Shown here: one piece after another, positions 1 through 8,310 of the stretch
How positions within the stretch are numbered: the stretch's first letter is position 1
Layout of the letters: every line of letters starts with the position of its first letter
NCBI RefSeq assembly: GCF_003944765.1
Contig: NZ_RWIU01000001.1
Location: 558,001-622,000 of the forward strand
Reading direction: 5' to 3'
Origin: Hymenobacter perfusus
GTDB lineage: Bacteria > Bacteroidota > Bacteroidia > Cytophagales > Hymenobacteraceae
DNA: 64,000 bases
Position numbers and translations under genes: made by a program
Notes under the pieces: generated by a model
Seen by the model: only the letters and a program-made list of their open reading frames with translations
Databases searched by the model: none
Told to the model about the DNA's origin: nothing

Positions 1-181
1 ATTTCACTTTGCCGATGGTGCGGATGGTGCTGATGCCCAGAACCGTCACGCCGTACAGCTGCTCAATCTCTTTCTTGATCTGAACTTTGTTGGCATCGAT
101 AGCCACTTCGAAAGCGTATTGTCCTTTCTCGTTCAGACCCGTAGCCTTTTCAGTTACGATGGGTTTTTTCAGGATGCTCAT
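1..181 (-). CDS. rplW: 50S ribosomal protein L23, C-terminus cut by window edge
   Basis: Ribosomal protein L23 of the large subunit, which binds 23S rRNA near the exit tunnel and docks trigger factor and SRP. About 60 N-terminal residues are visible; they open MSILKKPIVTEKAT and continue through the family signature VAIDANKVQIKKEIE. The frame runs off position 1, so the C-terminal third is missing from the window. The ATG at 181-179 shares one base with the rplD stop codon (TAATG), which implies translational coupling. The order rplC-rplD-rplW is that of the S10 operon. Identity is sure. Confidence 0.95.
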   Translation of the reverse strand, partial: MSILKKPIVTEKATGLNEKGQYAFEVAIDANKVQIKKEIEQLYGVTVLGISTIRTIGKVK

Positions 182-819
182 TACTCAGCAGTGGTATAGA
201 GTTGTTCCAGTGCGCTCAACCCATCTTCTGACAGCAGCAGGGTATCAGTGTTCAGCAGGTCGTGGGTGTTCAGAGCTACAGGGGTAGCTACGCTCACGCG
301 CTGAATGTTACGGGCCGACAGAACGACGTTCTTATCAACCGAGCCGGTTACCAGCAGAGTCTTGCGGCCATTGTCCAGCTTCAGACCAGCCAGAATGGCG
401 GCAAACTCTTTCGTCTTGGGAGTCGAGAGGGAAATATTTTCCACTACCGATACCTTGCCGTCTTTCGCCAGCACCGAGAGGGCCGACAGACGAGCGAGAC
501 GCTTGGTTTTCTTGTTGAGCTTGAAGCCATAGTCGCGGGGCTGAGGACCGAAAATCCGGCCACCACCTACGAATACACCCGACTTCATGCTACCTGCGCG
601 GGCTCCGCCAGTACCTTTCTGCTTCTTCAGCTTCTTGGTAGTGCCGTGTACTTCGTTGCGCTGCTTCGACTTGTGCGTGCCCTGGCGCTGATTGGCCAAG
701 TACTGCTTTACGTCGAGGTACATCACGTGCTCATTCGGCTCTAGGCCGAAGATGGCGTCGGACAGGGTAACCTTGCGGCCGGTGTCCTCACCTTTGATGT
801 TGATTACTGACAGTTCCAT
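181..819 (-). CDS. rplD: 50S ribosomal protein L4
   Basis: L4 is a primary 23S rRNA-binding protein whose extended loop lines the exit tunnel. The 212-residue frame has the usual family length and shows the tunnel-loop signature with KGTGGARAGS around residues 69-78 and GGGRIFGPQPRDY around 85-97. It starts 9 bases after the rplC stop and its stop overlaps the rplW start by one base. In gammaproteobacteria L4 represses its own operon; nothing here shows whether that applies. Identity is sure. Confidence 0.97.
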   Translation of the reverse strand: MELSVINIKGEDTGRKVTLSDAIFGLEPNEHVMYLDVKQYLANQRQGTHKSKQRNEVHGTTKKLKKQKGTGGARAGSMKSGVFVGGGRIFGPQPRDYGFKLNKKTKRLARLSALSVLAKDGKVSVVENISLSTPKTKEFAAILAGLKLDNGRKTLLVTGSVDKNVVLSARNIQRVSVATPVALNTHDLLNTDTLLLSEDGLSALEQLYTTAE

Positions 820-828
820 CTTACTAGC

Positions 829-1449
829 TTATTTTTCCAGGACCACGAAAGAGTTCTTGGCACCGGGAATCGAGCCGCTAACCACGATGAGGTTTTTGTC
901 GGCTACAATGCGCATCACCTTCAGGTTCTGCACTTTCACACGGTCGTTGCCCATGCGGCCACCCATGCGCATTCCTTTGAATACGCGCGAAGGCCAAGAG
1001 CAGGCACCGATAGAACCGGGGTGACGGCCGCGGTTATGCTGACCGTGGGTCTGGCCACCAACACCAGCGAAGTTGTAGCGCTTTACAACGCCCTGGAAGC
1101 CTTTACCTTTAGAGGTACCTACTACGTCAACGAATTCACCTTCTTCGAAGAGGGTAGCGTCGATGGTAGAGCCGGCGGCATAGTTGCCAGCTTCGTTAGT
1201 GCGAAACTCAACGAGTTTGCGCTTGGGGGTGGTTCCGGCTTTCGCGAAGTGACCAGCCAATGCTTTGGTGGTGTTCTTCGCTTTTTTCTCGCCGTAGCCG
1301 AGCTGGATGGCCGTGTAGCCGTCCGTTTCGATGGTCTTAACCTGCGTCACTACGCACGGACCCGCCTCAATGAGCGTGCAGGGAATGTTCTTCCCGTCCG
1401 GAGTGAAGAGGCTTGTCATACCGATTTTTTTACCGATGATGCCAGGCAT
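829..1449 (-). CDS. rplC: 50S ribosomal protein L3
   Basis: L3 is an early-assembly large-subunit protein that reaches the peptidyl-transferase centre. The 206-residue frame opens [15 protein letters not shown] and carries the conserved central stretch with [20 protein letters not shown] around residues 131-150, which includes the glutamine-bearing segment that is often methylated in L3. It is the first gene of the rplC-rplD-rplW unit. It does not follow rpsJ directly: an O-antigen-ligase-like gene and about 250 bases of spacer separate the two, and a promoter-like box lies at 1515-1522. Confidence 0.97.
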   Translation of the reverse strand: MPGIIGKKIGMTSLFTPDGKNIPCTLIEAGPCVVTQVKTIETDGYTAIQLGYGEKKAKNTTKALAGHFAKAGTTPKRKLVEFRTNEAGNYAAGSTIDATLFEEGEFVDVVGTSKGKGFQGVVKRYNFAGVGGQTHGQHNRGRHPGSIGACSWPSRVFKGMRMGGRMGNDRVKVQNLKVMRIVADKNLIVVSGSIPGAKNSFVVLEK

Positions 1450-1478
1450 TCGATTGGGGTTTTAGAAAAAGACACACT

Positions 1479-1502
1479 TGAAAACGCCCAAGTGGCGTTT
1501 TC
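1479..1502 (-). other. Short stem-loop in the presumed rplC leader
   Basis: Perfect 9-base arms GAAAACGCC / GGCGTTTTC around a 5-6 base loop. It sits about 30 bases upstream of the rplC start and just downstream of the TAGCTTTG box, so it would be at the very 5' end of the rplC transcript. It could stabilise or regulate the mRNA, or be a leftover terminator; no clear T-run follows on the minus strand. Confidence 0.5.
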
Positions 1503-1514
1503 GGAAATGGAGTG

Positions 1515-1522
1515 CAAAGCTA
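1515..1522 (-). promoter_or_regulatory. Bacteroidota -7 box for rplC
   Basis: On the minus strand this reads TAGCTTTG, a match to TAnnTTTG. No clear -33 element is seen at the normal distance. Transcription would begin near 1508, about 60 bases upstream of the rplC ATG. A promoter is needed here because a terminator ends the rpsJ unit upstream. Confidence 0.55.
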
Positions 1523-1655
1523 GGAAATTGTTGTGTTATAATCTAACTGTGTTCCGAAATATTTTAAGAGTTAAGCAGTTAGCCCCGTTCGTATTTCGTG
1601 TTGCGGTGCAACAGTGGTCCTGTACTCACTCACGGGCAGTCAAATACGCCACTAT

Positions 1656-1677
1656 CAGCCCACTTGACAATGGGCTG
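1656..1677 (-). other. Stem-loop after the O-antigen-ligase-like gene
   Basis: Seven-base arms CAGCCCA / TGGGCTG, 25-45 bases past the stop codon. It has no T-run, so it is a weak terminator candidate or an mRNA 3'-end hairpin. Confidence 0.35.
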
Positions 1678-1702
1678 CTTAAGCTGGTAGCTTTTTAATG
1701 GC

Positions 1703-2983
1703 TCACACTGGTCGCCATTGCCCTTCCGGAGCAGGAACCGGCTTCTGCCCCTCCAGAGCTAGGAGAATAAAAAACAGGACGTATCCCAATCCTATTTGCG
1801 TTTCCAGCGTGTATTCTACCAGAAAGGACAAGGTAACTATAACGTACTGCGCCAAGAGTAGCGGTGCGTAATTGGGCCATATGCTTAAACCAGCATAGTA
1901 AAAGCCGACAATAAACAGTAGCAGGCCAACAAGCCCGAAAGCTACTGCCGAAAACAGAAACTGGTTGTGCGGCTGGATATAGAATTCCGGACGAATATTC
2001 GGGTAACTGCGCTGATACCGCACTGCCATTTCCGGTTCAATATCGGCGCGGCCTACGCCAAACCATGGGTTGTCTTTGACAACTTCCAGTGCTACTTTGT
2101 AGGAGTACACTCTACCGACCAAGGAGTAATTGTTAGCCGAAGCTGTATTCTCTACTTGGCCCACATCCTCACGAGTATTGGCCGACTTGTTCTGCAACGT
2201 CGGGAACAACGAGTAGCTTATGGCAGGAACCAGGACCAGAGCCGCCGCCAGCAGCAGCGCCTGCTGATACTGCCGCGTCCGGAAGATCAGCCATAGCAGT
2301 GCTATAATAGCCATAACGTACAGCGCGACCAAGCCACTGCGCACGGCCAGTAGATGCTGGTAGAAGGCCAGACAAATAACTACTCCCCACAATATATTAG
2401 CACCTTTTCCTACTACGCTCCGGTGGGCCAGCAGGCAGACGCCGACAGATACCGAAAGTGTAACTAACAGACTAAACCGAATATGATCGGGCTCTGTGGG
2501 CATAACCTTGGAACGCAGATACATCTCGTTGATCTGGTCGAAGTGCAGCAGGTAGTTGCCGGTACTCAACAAAGCCGCCAGCCCCGTTGTACCAATTAGC
2601 AGAAGCCACAGCAACCGCAGGTTACGGGATGGTAGTGGCGGTAGCAGCCAGAATGCCAAGGGCAGAACGAGGAATGGCAACTGAAGCACTACGTCGCGGG
2701 TATACTCCCCTATTCTGGCGGCTGAGGTGAGTAGTCCAGAGCTTGCGTGGACTAGGAAAATCAGCAGAAAAGGCAGGTAGTTGCTTTGGGAAGTGCGCTG
2801 GTAGTGGCGGCCGTGCAGCAGGAAGCAGACAAGCCCCGTAGCTGCCATACCCATCATACCAATGCTGGGTAGCACCCGGAAAAAGCTGCTGGTAAACAAC
2901 CCCATCAGAATGCAGACGCAAAAAAATGTAGCTGCGACCAACAGCCGGGAAATGGTCAGGATGGTTCCTAAAGAAGACGCCAT
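1703..2983 (-). CDS. O-antigen ligase / polymerase-like membrane protein (Wzy_C family)
   Basis: Predicted inner-membrane protein of about 426 residues with 10 or more hydrophobic helices. It shows the WaaL/Wzy_C pattern: a motif HLLAVRSGLVALY before a pair of helices, a large periplasmic loop with NPWFGVGRADIE and HNQFLFS, and a final helix bundle. Members join or polymerise surface glycans on lipid carriers; the substrate cannot be told. The frame is open back to 3043, but MASSLGTIL at 2983 is the better start because it leads into the first helix. It lies alone between rpsJ and rplC, with the rpsJ terminator just upstream of its start. No recognisable promoter box was found for it. Confidence 0.8.
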   Translation of the reverse strand: MASSLGTILTISRLLVAATFFCVCILMGLFTSSFFRVLPSIGMMGMAATGLVCFLLHGRHYQRTSQSNYLPFLLIFLVHASSGLLTSAARIGEYTRDVVLQLPFLVLPLAFWLLPPLPSRNLRLLWLLLIGTTGLAALLSTGNYLLHFDQINEMYLRSKVMPTEPDHIRFSLLVTLSVSVGVCLLAHRSVVGKGANILWGVVICLAFYQHLLAVRSGLVALYVMAIIALLWLIFRTRQYQQALLLAAALVLVPAISYSLFPTLQNKSANTREDVGQVENTASANNYSLVGRVYSYKVALEVVKDNPWFGVGRADIEPEMAVRYQRSYPNIRPEFYIQPHNQFLFSAVAFGLVGLLLFIVGFYYAGLSIWPNYAPLLLAQYVIVTLSFLVEYTLETQIGLGYVLFFILLALEGQKPVPAPEGQWRPV

Positions 2984-3093
2984 GAATAGAAGTAAGGAGC
3001 CCCTACGGTAGAGCAGACGGTGCCCGTTGCCGCAAAGCTCCACGGTACAACGAGCCTTTACTTAAAGCCCAAGTTGCATCAATAAAAACAGAA

Positions 3094-3129
3094 AACGCCC
3101 CACCAACTCCGCAGAGCCAGTGGGGCGTT
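3094..3129 (-). terminator. Rho-independent terminator after rpsJ
   Basis: Ten-base perfect arms AACGCCCCAC / GTGGGGCGTT, followed on the minus strand by TTCTGTTTTTATT. It lies 29 bases past the rpsJ stop. It ends the rpsL-rpsG-fusA-rpsJ transcript before the inserted membrane-protein gene. Confidence 0.85.
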
Positions 3130-3157
3130 CATCTTATACAGTTGAAAAAGCTAGTCC

Positions 3158-3463
3158 TCAGACTTTGATTTCAACGTCAACGCCGCTGGGCAGTTCCAGC
3201 TTCATCAGGGCATCTACCGTCTTCGACGAAGTAGAATAGATATCCACGAGGCGCTTGTAGGTGCAGAGCTGGAATTGCTCACGCGACTTCTTGTTCACGT
3301 GGGGGGAACGAAGTACGGTAAACTTCTCCTTGTCGGTCGGCAATGGGATGGGGCCGCTTACGATAGCGCCCGTAGCCTTCACCGCCTTCACAATCTTCTC
3401 CGACGATTTGTCCACCAGGTTGTGGTCGTAGGATTTGAGTTTGATGCGAATCTTCTGGTTCAT
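3158..3463 (-). CDS. rpsJ: 30S ribosomal protein S10
   Basis: S10 is a small-subunit head protein and, as NusE, a partner of NusB in transcription antitermination. The 101-residue frame is full length and begins [20 protein letters not shown], a strong family signature, with the conserved [20 protein letters not shown] segment around residues 41-60. It follows fusA after a 21-base gap and is the last gene of its transcription unit, because a terminator comes next. In most bacteria rplC would follow directly. Confidence 0.97.
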   Translation of the reverse strand: MNQKIRIKLKSYDHNLVDKSSEKIVKAVKATGAIVSGPIPLPTDKEKFTVLRSPHVNKKSREQFQLCTYKRLVDIYSTSSKTVDALMKLELPSGVDVEIKV

Positions 3464-3484
3464 GTCTGTTGAATGAAAGCGGTA

Positions 3485-5629
3485 TTAGCGAATGGCGTTA
3501 CCCTTTTGCTTGGCGATGATAGCCTCAGCAAGGTTATTGGGCACCTGGTCGTAGTGCGAGAACGTCAGCGAAGCCGAAGCCCGGCCCGACGAGATGGTAC
3601 GCAGCGTGGTTACGTAACCGAACAGCTCCGACAGCGGAACGTCAGCCTTAATCACGTTGGCACCGCCTTTGGTGTCCATGCCTTTCATGATGCCCCGGCG
3701 ACGGTTCAGGTCACCGGTTACCGAACCCGTATACTCATCGGGCGAAACAACTTCTACCGCCATAATTGGCTCGAGCAGTTTCGGACCGGCTTGTTTGCCG
3801 GCTTCACGGAAACCACCACGAGCAGCGAGTTCGAACGACAGAGCGTCCGAGTCAACATCGTGGTAGGAACCGTAGTACAGACGTACACGCATGCCTTCGA
3901 TGGGGAAGCCAGCCAACGGACCGTTCTTCATAGCTTCTTCGAAGCCTTTCTGAACTGGTGCGATGAATTCGCGGGGGATAACACCACCGGTGATATCGTT
4001 CACGAACTCCAGACCTGGTTTCTCCGGATCGGTCAGTTTCGGACCGAGTTCGAATACGATGTCGCCGAATTTACCACGACCACCCGTCTGCTTCTTGTAG
4101 GTTTCGCGGTGCTCTACCGACTTCGTCAGAATCTCCTTGTACGCTACCATCGGAGCGCCCTGGTTGATTTCTACCTTGAACTCCCGACGCATACGGTCGA
4201 TGATGATTTCAAGGTGAAGTTCGCCCATACCTTTCAGTACGGTCTGGCCCGTCTCGGGGTCAGTCTGTACCACTAGCGTGGGGTCTTCCTCTACGAGCTT
4301 GGCAATAGCCATACCCATTTTATCAACGTCAGCCTGAGTTTTGGGCTCAATGGCGTAGCCGATTACGGGCTCAGGGAACGACATCGATTCCAGTACGATG
4401 CGCGACTTTTCGTCGGTCAGCGTGTCGCCGGTTTTGATGTCTTTGAAACCTACGCCGGCAGCAATGTCACCAGCCTGGATTTTATCGATGGGGTTCTGCT
4501 TGTTGGAGTGCATCTGCATCAGACGCGAGATACGCTCCTTCTTGTTCGTGCGGTTGTTATGCACGTACGAACCAGCATCCAGCACGCCGCTATAGCAGCG
4601 GAAGAAGCACAGACGGCCTACGAAGGGGTCGGTGGCAATCTTGAACGCCAAAGCGGTGAAGGGCTCCGAGTTATCGGGGTGACGCTCGATTTCCTCGCCA
4701 GTATCGGGGTTGGTACCGATAATAGCGGGCATATCCAGCGGCGACGGCAGGTAGGCCATCACGCCGTCCAGCATCGACTGTACACCTTTATTCTTGAAGG
4801 CCGAGCCGCACATTACGGGCGAGAATTTCATGTCGATAACCGCCTGGCGGATAACAACCATCATTTCCTCTTTCGTGATGCTTTCCGGGTCTTCGAAGAA
4901 TTTCTCCAACAGACGGTCATCATACTCGGCTACGCTCTCGATGAGCTTCTGACGCCACTCGGCTACGGTTTCCACCAGATCCTCGGGAACCGGGATTTCG
5001 TGGTACGATTTGCCTTGGGTAGCGTCATCCCATACGATGGCTTTGCCAGTCAGCAGGTCAACTACACCTTTGAAGGTATCTTCAGCACCAATCGGGATTT
5101 GCAGGGGCACGGGGTTAGCACCCAGCTTGTCCTTAATCTCGTTAACGGCTTTGAAGAAGTCAGCACCGGCACGGTCCATCTTGTTGACGAAGCAGATGCG
5201 GGGCACCTTGTACTTGTCAGCCTGACGCCATACGGTCTCCGACTGCGGCTCTACGCCCGACACGGCGCAGAACAAAGCCACCGCACCGTCAAGTACACGC
5301 AACGAACGTTCAACTTCTACGGTGAAGTCAACGTGGCCGGGAGTGTCAATCAGGTTGATTTTGTACTGCTTGGTATCCGCAGTCGGGTCGCCCTGGGCGT
5401 CGGTCGGATAATTCCAGAAGGTGGTAGTAGCAGCCGACGTGATGGTGATACCACGCTCCTGCTCCTGCTCCATCCAGTCCATCGTGGCGGCACCTTCGTG
5501 CACTTCCCCGATTTTGTGGGTCTTACCGGTGTAGTAGAGAATGCGCTCCGACGTGGTGGTCTTACCGGCGTCGATGTGCGCCATAATCCCGATGTTCCGG
5601 AGGTATTGCAGATCTTTATTAACAGCCAT
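3485..5629 (-). CDS. fusA: Elongation factor G
   Basis: Translocation GTPase of the ribosome, also used in recycling with Frr. The 714-residue protein starts [20 protein letters not shown]; the frame continues upstream to 5698, but that part is low-complexity intergenic repeat, so 5629 is chosen. The GTPase motifs are clear: AHIDAGKTT (G1), DTPGHVDFT (G3) and NKMDRAGAD (G4). Domains IV and V are complete, with the C-terminus [14 protein letters not shown]. The gene lies between rpsG and rpsJ in the str cluster; tuf is not here but sits in the secE-rpoBC cluster. Confidence 0.97.
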   Translation of the reverse strand: MAVNKDLQYLRNIGIMAHIDAGKTTTSERILYYTGKTHKIGEVHEGAATMDWMEQEQERGITITSAATTTFWNYPTDAQGDPTADTKQYKINLIDTPGHVDFTVEVERSLRVLDGAVALFCAVSGVEPQSETVWRQADKYKVPRICFVNKMDRAGADFFKAVNEIKDKLGANPVPLQIPIGAEDTFKGVVDLLTGKAIVWDDATQGKSYHEIPVPEDLVETVAEWRQKLIESVAEYDDRLLEKFFEDPESITKEEMMVVIRQAVIDMKFSPVMCGSAFKNKGVQSMLDGVMAYLPSPLDMPAIIGTNPDTGEEIERHPDNSEPFTALAFKIATDPFVGRLCFFRCYSGVLDAGSYVHNNRTNKKERISRLMQMHSNKQNPIDKIQAGDIAAGVGFKDIKTGDTLTDEKSRIVLESMSFPEPVIGYAIEPKTQADVDKMGMAIAKLVEEDPTLVVQTDPETGQTVLKGMGELHLEIIIDRMRREFKVEINQGAPMVAYKEILTKSVEHRETYKKQTGGRGKFGDIVFELGPKLTDPEKPGLEFVNDITGGVIPREFIAPVQKGFEEAMKNGPLAGFPIEGMRVRLYYGSYHDVDSDALSFELAARGGFREAGKQAGPKLLEPIMAVEVVSPDEYTGSVTGDLNRRRGIMKGMDTKGGANVIKADVPLSELFGYVTTLRTISSGRASASLTFSHYDQVPNNLAEAIIAKQKGNAIR

Positions 5630-5640
5630 GTCTCTTTGAG

Positions 5641-5732
5641 AATGAGTGAATGGGTGAGTGAATGAATGAGGACTTGTTGAGCGTATGGCCTTAACCATTT
5701 CGCTCGGTCACTCATTCCTTCCTTCACTCATT
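5641..5732. repeat. Low-complexity inverted repeat between rpsG and fusA
   Basis: Variations on GAGTGAAT fill 5641-5670, and the opposite-strand form fills 5708-5732. Ten-base arms at 5641-5650 and 5723-5732 (AATGAGTGAA / TTCACTCATT) are perfect and further partial pairing is possible. The result is a hairpin-prone intergenic spacer inside an otherwise tight operon. No gene is seen in it. Confidence 0.6.
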
Positions 5733-5734
5733 TT

Positions 5735-6202
5735 TTAGAAGCGGAAGTGCGAGAAGGCCTTGTTGGCTTCTGCCATCCGGTGCGTGTCGTCCTTTTTCTT
5801 CACGGCAGCACCTTCGCCTTTGGCAGCGGCAATGATTTCGCCGGCCAACTTGTCTTTCATGGTTTTCTCACCACGACGACGAGCGTACTGGATCAACCAC
5901 TTCGAACCTACGGCAATGCGACGATCAGGGCGAACTTCGGTTGGCACCTGGAAGGTAGCACCACCTACGCGGCGGCTTTTTACTTCTACGGTCGGCATTA
6001 CGTTGTTGAGGGCTTTGCGCCACATCTCAACGCCGCTTTCTTTGGTACGCTGCTCAACAAGCTCGCAGGCATCATAGAAAATGGTGTAGGCCAGGTTTTT
6101 CTTCCCGTCGTACATCATGTAGTTTACGAAACGGGTAACCAGCGTCTCCTTGAACTTGGGGTCGGGCAGGAGGATGCGCTTCTTCGGTTTTGACTTTCTC
6201 AT
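5735..6202 (-). CDS. rpsG: 30S ribosomal protein S7
   Basis: S7 starts assembly of the small-subunit head and contacts E-site tRNA. The 155-residue protein begins [17 protein letters not shown]; eight more codons are open upstream, but MRKSKPKK matches the family start. The conserved [12 protein letters not shown] and [16 protein letters not shown] segments are present. It lies between rpsL and fusA as in nearly all bacteria, followed by an unusual repeat-containing spacer of about 105 bases before fusA. Confidence 0.97.
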   Translation of the reverse strand: MRKSKPKKRILLPDPKFKETLVTRFVNYMMYDGKKNLAYTIFYDACELVEQRTKESGVEMWRKALNNVMPTVEVKSRRVGGATFQVPTEVRPDRRIAVGSKWLIQYARRRGEKTMKDKLAGEIIAAAKGEGAAVKKKDDTHRMAEANKAFSHFRF

Positions 6203-6288
6203 GGGTATAGAAATGAGTGTGGGCAACGGGCAAGTGGGATAAGAACCATGTGCTATCCAGCACTGCGCGCTACCTCACTCGGTTTCAA

Positions 6289-6711
6289 TTACTTTTTCTT
6301 CTTAGCGGGAGCACCTTTGCCAGCTGGAGCAGCTTGGCCGGGCTTCGGACGCTTGGCACCGTATTTCGAGCGACGCTGGGTACGGCCGTTTACACCGGCA
6401 GTATCAAGGGCACCACGGATGATGTGGTAACGTACGCCGGGAAGGTCTTTTACACGACCACCACGAATCAGCACGATGCTGTGCTCCTGCAGGTTGTGGC
6501 CTTCACCCGGGATGTAGGCGTTCACTTCTTTGCCGTTGGTCAGGCGCACACGGGCTACTTTACGCATAGCCGAGTTCGGCTTCTTAGGCGTAGTGGTGTA
6601 TACACGGGTGCAAACGCCACGGCGTTGCGGGCACGAGTCAAGGGCGGGCGACTTCGACTTCGTCGTCAGCTTCTCGCGGCCTTTTCGTACTAACTGGTTG
6701 ATGGTAGGCAT
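6289..6711 (-). CDS. rpsL: 30S ribosomal protein S12
   Basis: S12 sits at the decoding centre and sets translational fidelity. The 140-residue protein has the family core with [17 protein letters not shown] (residues 39-55) and [17 protein letters not shown] (about 84-100). The lysine in TPKKPNSA is the classic streptomycin-sensitive residue. A basic Ala/Gly/Lys tail of about 20 residues, ending APAKKKK, extends the C-terminus. It is the first gene of the str unit, with a strong promoter 50 bases upstream. Confidence 0.97.
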   Translation of the reverse strand: MPTINQLVRKGREKLTTKSKSPALDSCPQRRGVCTRVYTTTPKKPNSAMRKVARVRLTNGKEVNAYIPGEGHNLQEHSIVLIRGGRVKDLPGVRYHIIRGALDTAGVNGRTQRRSKYGAKRPKPGQAAPAGKGAPAKKKK

Positions 6712-6759
6712 CTACGGTAGGTTTTGTCAAGGAGGGTTCTCTCCCAAAAATTAGGCTTG

Positions 6760-6791
6760 CAAAGGTAGAAAAGTTGCCGGCAAATAGCAAA
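6760..6791 (-). promoter_or_regulatory. Promoter of rpsL-rpsG-fusA-rpsJ
   Basis: On the minus strand a TTTG element (6791-6788) is followed after 20 bases by TACCTTTG (6767-6760). Both elements and the spacing fit the Bacteroidota -33/-7 promoter. The predicted leader is about 42 bases. Confidence 0.8.
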
Positions 6792-6868
6792 CGGGTTGAA
6801 CTAGTTAATTTTAGCGTAGCCGTATGCTGCTTCAACTCCGTTTTTAGTCGGGATTCCGCTCACTGGAG

Positions 6869-7750
6869 CTAGGGAGCCAATGCGGGCATCGTCCAGCGGC
6901 GGCCCGTTAGCTTACGCCAAGTACGCTGCCAACTGGGAAGGTTTCGGTAGGCAAGCTCCTGCTGGTGGAGTGAAGGCAATTCCAGTTGCTGCAAGTGCAA
7001 TAGCAAGGCATCGAGTGACTGCTGGGCGTAGATATTCACAACGCGCGTAATGGCCGGGCGAGCTTCTTTCAGGTTCCAATAGTGCCACAGATACTCCGGC
7101 ACATCAGCAATGGGTCCTTCGGCGGCCAGCCGCAGGCTGAAGGCCAGTTGCTCCATCATGTGTTTGTTGTAGGCGGCATATAGCTGTTCGGCTAAAGCCA
7201 TTACTTCCCGCAACAGGTATGCTTTGTCGCTACGGAAAGCCAGCACGCCAGAATTGAATAGCTCTGTTTCAGGGGTTATGCGCAGTGTATGGCCACCCGA
7301 CTCCCACTCCTGCCCTTGCAGATGCCGATATACTTTTCGACTGAGCGTATTACCTACAATCAAACGGCCTTCGTTCTGGTGCATGAAGAAGTGGCCCTTT
7401 TCAATGCGCTTGAATAAAGGTGCCGGATCTTGCCGCCAGATGGTATCCGTATCTAAAAACAATAGGTTACCTGGGTAATTCGCCGCAGCATGTTCCAGCA
7501 CACCTACTTTCAGTAGATACACCTTGTTGGCCGCGCCGCGCCATGCTTGCCACTGCTCGGCCGTTATTGTCGGGTAGAGTATATCTGCGCGTGTCCCTAG
7601 TATTTGTTGAAAAGCCGTAGCGTCATCGGTGTACACCAGAATGCGCGTGGCTGAATCCGGATTTCGCACTGCCTCATAGCTCAGGATGCTGTAGATAGCT
7701 TCGCTGCGGATATCGACTAGCCCGTACGCCAGGTAGATTAGATAATTCAT
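6869..7750 (-). CDS. Putative GT-A type glycosyltransferase
   Basis: A 293-residue cytosolic protein with features of a nucleotide-sugar transferase. The N-terminus MNYLIYLAYG is followed by ILVYTDD around residues 37-43 and a metal-binding DxD at D100-T-D102 within LLFLDTDTIW, as in GT8/GT77-like enzymes. ELFNSGVLAFRSD around 160-175 resembles the acceptor-side motif of those families. Donor and acceptor cannot be read from sequence. It stands between the DUF3467 gene and rpsL, probably as a single gene. A -7 box lies only four bases before the ATG, so the message may be leaderless. Confidence 0.7.
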   Translation of the reverse strand: MNYLIYLAYGLVDIRSEAIYSILSYEAVRNPDSATRILVYTDDATAFQQILGTRADILYPTITAEQWQAWRGAANKVYLLKVGVLEHAAANYPGNLLFLDTDTIWRQDPAPLFKRIEKGHFFMHQNEGRLIVGNTLSRKVYRHLQGQEWESGGHTLRITPETELFNSGVLAFRSDKAYLLREVMALAEQLYAAYNKHMMEQLAFSLRLAAEGPIADVPEYLWHYWNLKEARPAITRVVNIYAQQSLDALLLHLQQLELPSLHQQELAYRNLPSWQRTWRKLTGRRWTMPALAP

Positions 7751-7754
7751 GTGG

Positions 7755-7762
7755 CAAAGCTA
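7755..7762 (-). promoter_or_regulatory. -7 box directly before the glycosyltransferase start
   Basis: Reads TAGCTTTG on the minus strand, a match to TAnnTTTG, and ends four bases before the ATG at 7750. A start site seven bases downstream would fall on or next to the ATG. Confidence 0.5.
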
Positions 7763-7843
7763 CCAGTTGAATAGCACTCAACGCAGAAGCGGCTTCTATC
7801 TGCCCGATAAAAGCCGCTTCAGGTGCTGTATTATTCCGAGGTC

Positions 7844-8191
7844 CTAGGCTTCTCCCATTTTACCTCCGAAGCCCATCGGGTACCTCGGCGAATCGTTGGG
7901 TTGCGCCTTGATTGGGCCGTTAGCCTGCTCGAACCGCTCAATGTTTTCCGTGAGGGCTGCTACCAGCCGCTTGGCGTGCTCGGGCGTGAGGATAATGCGC
8001 GACTTCACTTTGGCTTTGGACAGACCAGGCATCAGCCGGATAAAGTCAATGACGAATTCACTGTTACTGTGGGCAATCATAGCGAGGTTGGCGTACTCAC
8101 CTTCGGCTATTTCTTCCGACAGTTCAATGTTGATGGCAGTCGGATCCTGCGGTTGAGGCGCGTCGGCTTCGGGTTGGGTTGGTTGGCTCAT
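7844..8191 (-). CDS. DUF3467 family protein
   Basis: A 115-residue protein of a family common in Bacteroidota and of unknown function. It shows the family pattern EIAEGEYANLAMIAHS, EFVIDFIRLMPGL and AKVKSRIILTPEHAKRL; a helical stretch and a Gly/Met-rich tail follow. The start at 8191 (MSQPTQPEADAPQPQ) is preferred over 8236, since the upstream codons lie in spacer containing a 12-base palindrome (8219-8230). It is separated from rpoC by a bidirectional terminator, so it is its own unit. Confidence 0.85.
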   Translation of the reverse strand: MSQPTQPEADAPQPQDPTAINIELSEEIAEGEYANLAMIAHSNSEFVIDFIRLMPGLSKAKVKSRIILTPEHAKRLVAALTENIERFEQANGPIKAQPNDSPRYPMGFGGKMGEA

Positions 8192-8257
8192 GTTAATAGG
8201 AAACGCAGAAAGGAACGAGAGGTTAACCTCGCCCACAAGGTAAGGGTATCCGCAAAG

Positions 8258-8291
8258 AAAAAGCCGGCCAGATTGCTCCGGCCGGCTTTTT
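8258..8291. terminator. Terminator after rpoC
   Basis: Perfect 12-base arms AAAAAGCCGGCC / GGCCGGCTTTTT with a 10-base loop. On the minus strand it ends rpoC, 20 bases past its stop. The symmetric A/T flanks would also let it act on the plus strand. Confidence 0.9.
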
Positions 8292-8310
8292 CTATACGTT
8301 GCTTAACTGC

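Noticed and set aside
8219..8230. Perfect 12-base palindrome GAGGTTAACCTC before the DUF3467 gene as an operator
   Set aside because: Too short and too common by chance to call; no second copy nearby.
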